Part shown: piece by piece, positions 62,943-64,000 of the stretch | Numbering within the stretch: the stretch's first letter is position 1 | Layout of the letters: the number at the start of each line of letters is the position of its first letter | Assembly: GCF_037969765.1 (NCBI RefSeq) | Contig: NZ_CP150207.1 | Location: 971,001-1,035,000, forward strand | Reading direction: 5' to 3' | DNA from: Paenibacillus sp. FSL W8-0186 | GTDB lineage: Bacteria > Bacillota > Bacilli > Paenibacillales > Paenibacillaceae | Length of the DNA stretch: 64,000 nucleotides | Notes under the pieces: generated by a model | What the model was told of the DNA's origin: nothing | Database searches by the model: none | What the model saw: only the letters and a program-made list of their open reading frames with translations | Position numbers and translations under genes: made by a program

Positions 62943-64000
62943 ATGAGGAGCAAAGCCAGAACAGTAATTGCTGCTACGCTTGCTGCAGGTTTGACGATGG
63001 GCGCGGCGAACACGGCTTTTGCAACGGTAGACGGACTGCAGGAAAATTTGATTGGATCCGAGTCCGAAACGTACGGATGGTGTCCAACACCGACGCCAAC
63101 GCCGAAGCCAACACCGACACCGAAGCCAACGCCGACCCCGACACCAACGAAGACACCGAAGCCAACGCCGACCCCGACACCAACGAAGACGCCGAAGCCA
63201 ACGCCGACCCCGACACCAACGAAGACGCCGAAGCCAACGCCGACCCCGACACCAACGAAGACGCCGAAGCCGACGCCGACACCGACGCCGACCCCGAAGC
63301 CAACGCCGACGCCGACACCAACGCCGACACCGAAGCCAACGCCGACCCCGACACCAACGAAGACGCCGAAGCCAACGCCGACCCCGACACCAACGAAGAC
63401 GCCGAAGCCAACGCCGACCCCGACACCAACGAAGACGCCGAAGCCAACGCCGACCCCAACACCAACGAAGACGCCGACGCCAACGCCGACACCGACGCCA
63501 ACACCAACACCAACACCAACACCAACACCAACACCAACACCAACACCAACACCAACACCAACACCAACACCAACACCAACACCAACACCAACACCAACAC
63601 CAACACCAACACCAACACCAACACCAACACCGACACCGACGCCAACACCGACGCCAACGCCAACGCCAACACCGACGCCAACGCCAACACCAACACCGAC
63701 GCCAACGCCGACCCCGACGCCAACGCCAACGCCAACGCCGACACCGACACCGACACCAACGCCGACACCAGAGCCAACGCCGGAACCGACGCCGACACCA
63801 ACATCGACACCAGAACCAACGCCGGAACCGACGCCGACACCAACATCGACACCAGAACCAACGCCGGAACCGACGCCGACGCCAACATCGACACCAGAAC
63901 CAACGCCGGAACCGACGCCGACGCCAACATCGACACCAGAACCAACGCCGGAACCGACGCCGACGCCAACATCGACACCAGAACCAACGCCGGAACCGAC
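62943..64000 (+). CDS. Secreted mucin-like Thr-Pro repeat protein (3' partial)
   Basis: Open from the ATG at 62943 to the window end (352 codons, no stop). A signal peptide ([20 protein letters not shown], cleavage after NTAFA) and about 20 further residues lead, after a lone cysteine (YGWCPTP), into uninterrupted Pro-Thr repeats. The first block is [16 protein letters not shown] (63078 to about 63480), the second a pure TP run (about 63480-63765), the third a 14-residue unit [14 protein letters not shown] (42 bp, from 63768 on). Alternate residues are mostly Thr, ideal for dense O-glycosylation. TTGGAGTGGG is the ribosome site. Placed directly behind a PMT-type locus, it is the probable acceptor. 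The C-terminus and anchor are not visible. Confidence 0.88.
   Translation, partial: MRSKARTVIAATLAAGLTMGAANTAFATVDGLQENLIGSESETYGWCPTPTPTPKPTPTPKPTPTPTPTKTPKPTPTPTPTKTPKPTPTPTPTKTPKPTPTPTPTKTPKPTPTPTPTPKPTPTPTPTPTPKPTPTPTPTKTPKPTPTPTPTKTPKPTPTPTPTKTPKPTPTPTPTKTPTPTPTPTPTPTPTPTPTPTPTPTPTPTPTPTPTPTPTPTPTPTPTPTPTPTPTPTPTPTPTPTPTPTPTPTPTPTPTPTPTPTPTPTPTPTPTPTPTPEPTPEPTPTPTSTPEPTPEPTPTPTSTPEPTPEPTPTPTSTPEPTPEPTPTPTSTPEPTPEPTPTPTSTPEPTPEP
63490..63635. repeat. Pure CCAACA hexanucleotide tract inside the Thr-Pro gene
   Basis: About 24 exact copies of ACACCA (Thr-Pro codons ACA CCA) without G on the plus strand. Elsewhere in the gene the same dipeptide uses mixed ACG/ACC and CCG/CCA codons, so this block is a recent DNA-level expansion. 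Length changes by multiples of 6 bp would preserve the frame. Confidence 0.9.
63768..64000 (+). repeat. 42-bp tandem repeat in the Thr-Pro gene
   Basis: Units start at 63768, 63810, 63852, 63894, 63936 and 63978 (the last cut by the window edge), each encoding [14 protein letters not shown]. The copies differ only at a few third positions (for example ACA or ACG). Confidence 0.92.

Noticed and set aside
62974..63987. 337-residue minus-strand open frame of Leu-Val-Ala-Ser repeats
   Set aside because: It is the antisense reading of the Thr-Pro repeat gene. The plus strand has a ribosome site, ATG and signal peptide; the minus frame has none.
63078..64000. CRISPR array or satellite DNA
   Set aside because: Repeats are contiguous, without unique spacers, and keep a single reading frame after a signal peptide, so they are coding tandem repeats.

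Overview
The window looks like a chromosomal segment of a low-to-mid GC, spore-forming Firmicute, most likely Paenibacillus or a close relative. The reasons are strong AGGAGG-type ribosome binding sites on nearly every gene, TTG and GTG starts, a T-box leader and a guanine riboswitch, YneF, a DUF2935-superoxide dismutase fusion, an NCS2 purine permease downstream of guaA, and several secreted proteins that share the copper-amine-oxidase N-terminal (stalk) domain typical of Paenibacillus. No rRNA, tRNA, CRISPR array, transposase or phage gene cluster is visible. The window is cut inside nadE at the left and inside a giant Thr-Pro repeat protein at the right.

Left part (1-18.96 kb): nadE (partial); a Yip1-HlyD-ABC ATPase-FtsX permease export operon; an alpha/beta hydrolase; acpS and mutY; a GNAT enzyme; signal peptidase I; RNase HI; queG-ogt; an HD-GYP-like protein; yneF; folE; a two-component system divergent from a DUF418 membrane protein; and a Phe-specific T-box controlling a chorismate mutase-DAHP synthase. 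Next comes an AT-rich, probably imported FtsX-type ABC transporter (19.2-22.4 kb), then a DUF2935-SOD fusion, a membrane-anchored hydrolase, an autoregulated IclR regulator and a GntR/DUF1648 pair with a perfect operator.

Middle (27.7-50 kb): a 1.1-kb gene-free stretch filled with three different kinds of degenerate repeat, then aconitase, a putative amidase, ddl, a small protein with uvsE, fabI, an inositol monophosphatase, a GDSL hydrolase, hemL, an LCP cell-wall ligase, a Bcp peroxiredoxin, a polysaccharide deacetylase, the MoxR-DUF58-transglutaminase operon, and guaA.

Accessory island (about 50.0-55.4 kb): AT-rich cargo lies between guaA and the guanine-riboswitch-controlled purine permease pbuG. 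It holds an MT-A70 methyltransferase remnant, an arginase-fold enzyme divergent from an HxlR regulator, an ANT(9)/AadA-like adenylyltransferase, a truncated second HxlR, a cohesin/stalk-type surface protein, and a TetR-GNAT operon with a palindromic operator.

Right end (57.4-64.0 kb): the most striking locus. A 1293-residue double GT-C glycosyltransferase whose C-terminal half is a protein O-mannosyltransferase is followed by a polyprenol-phosphate sugar synthase (GT2), a GtrA-type flippase, and then a secreted protein made almost wholly of Thr-Pro repeats that runs off the window. Donor synthesis, flipping, transfer and a mucin-like acceptor appear to be encoded side by side, which reads as a self-contained bacterial protein O-glycosylation system.
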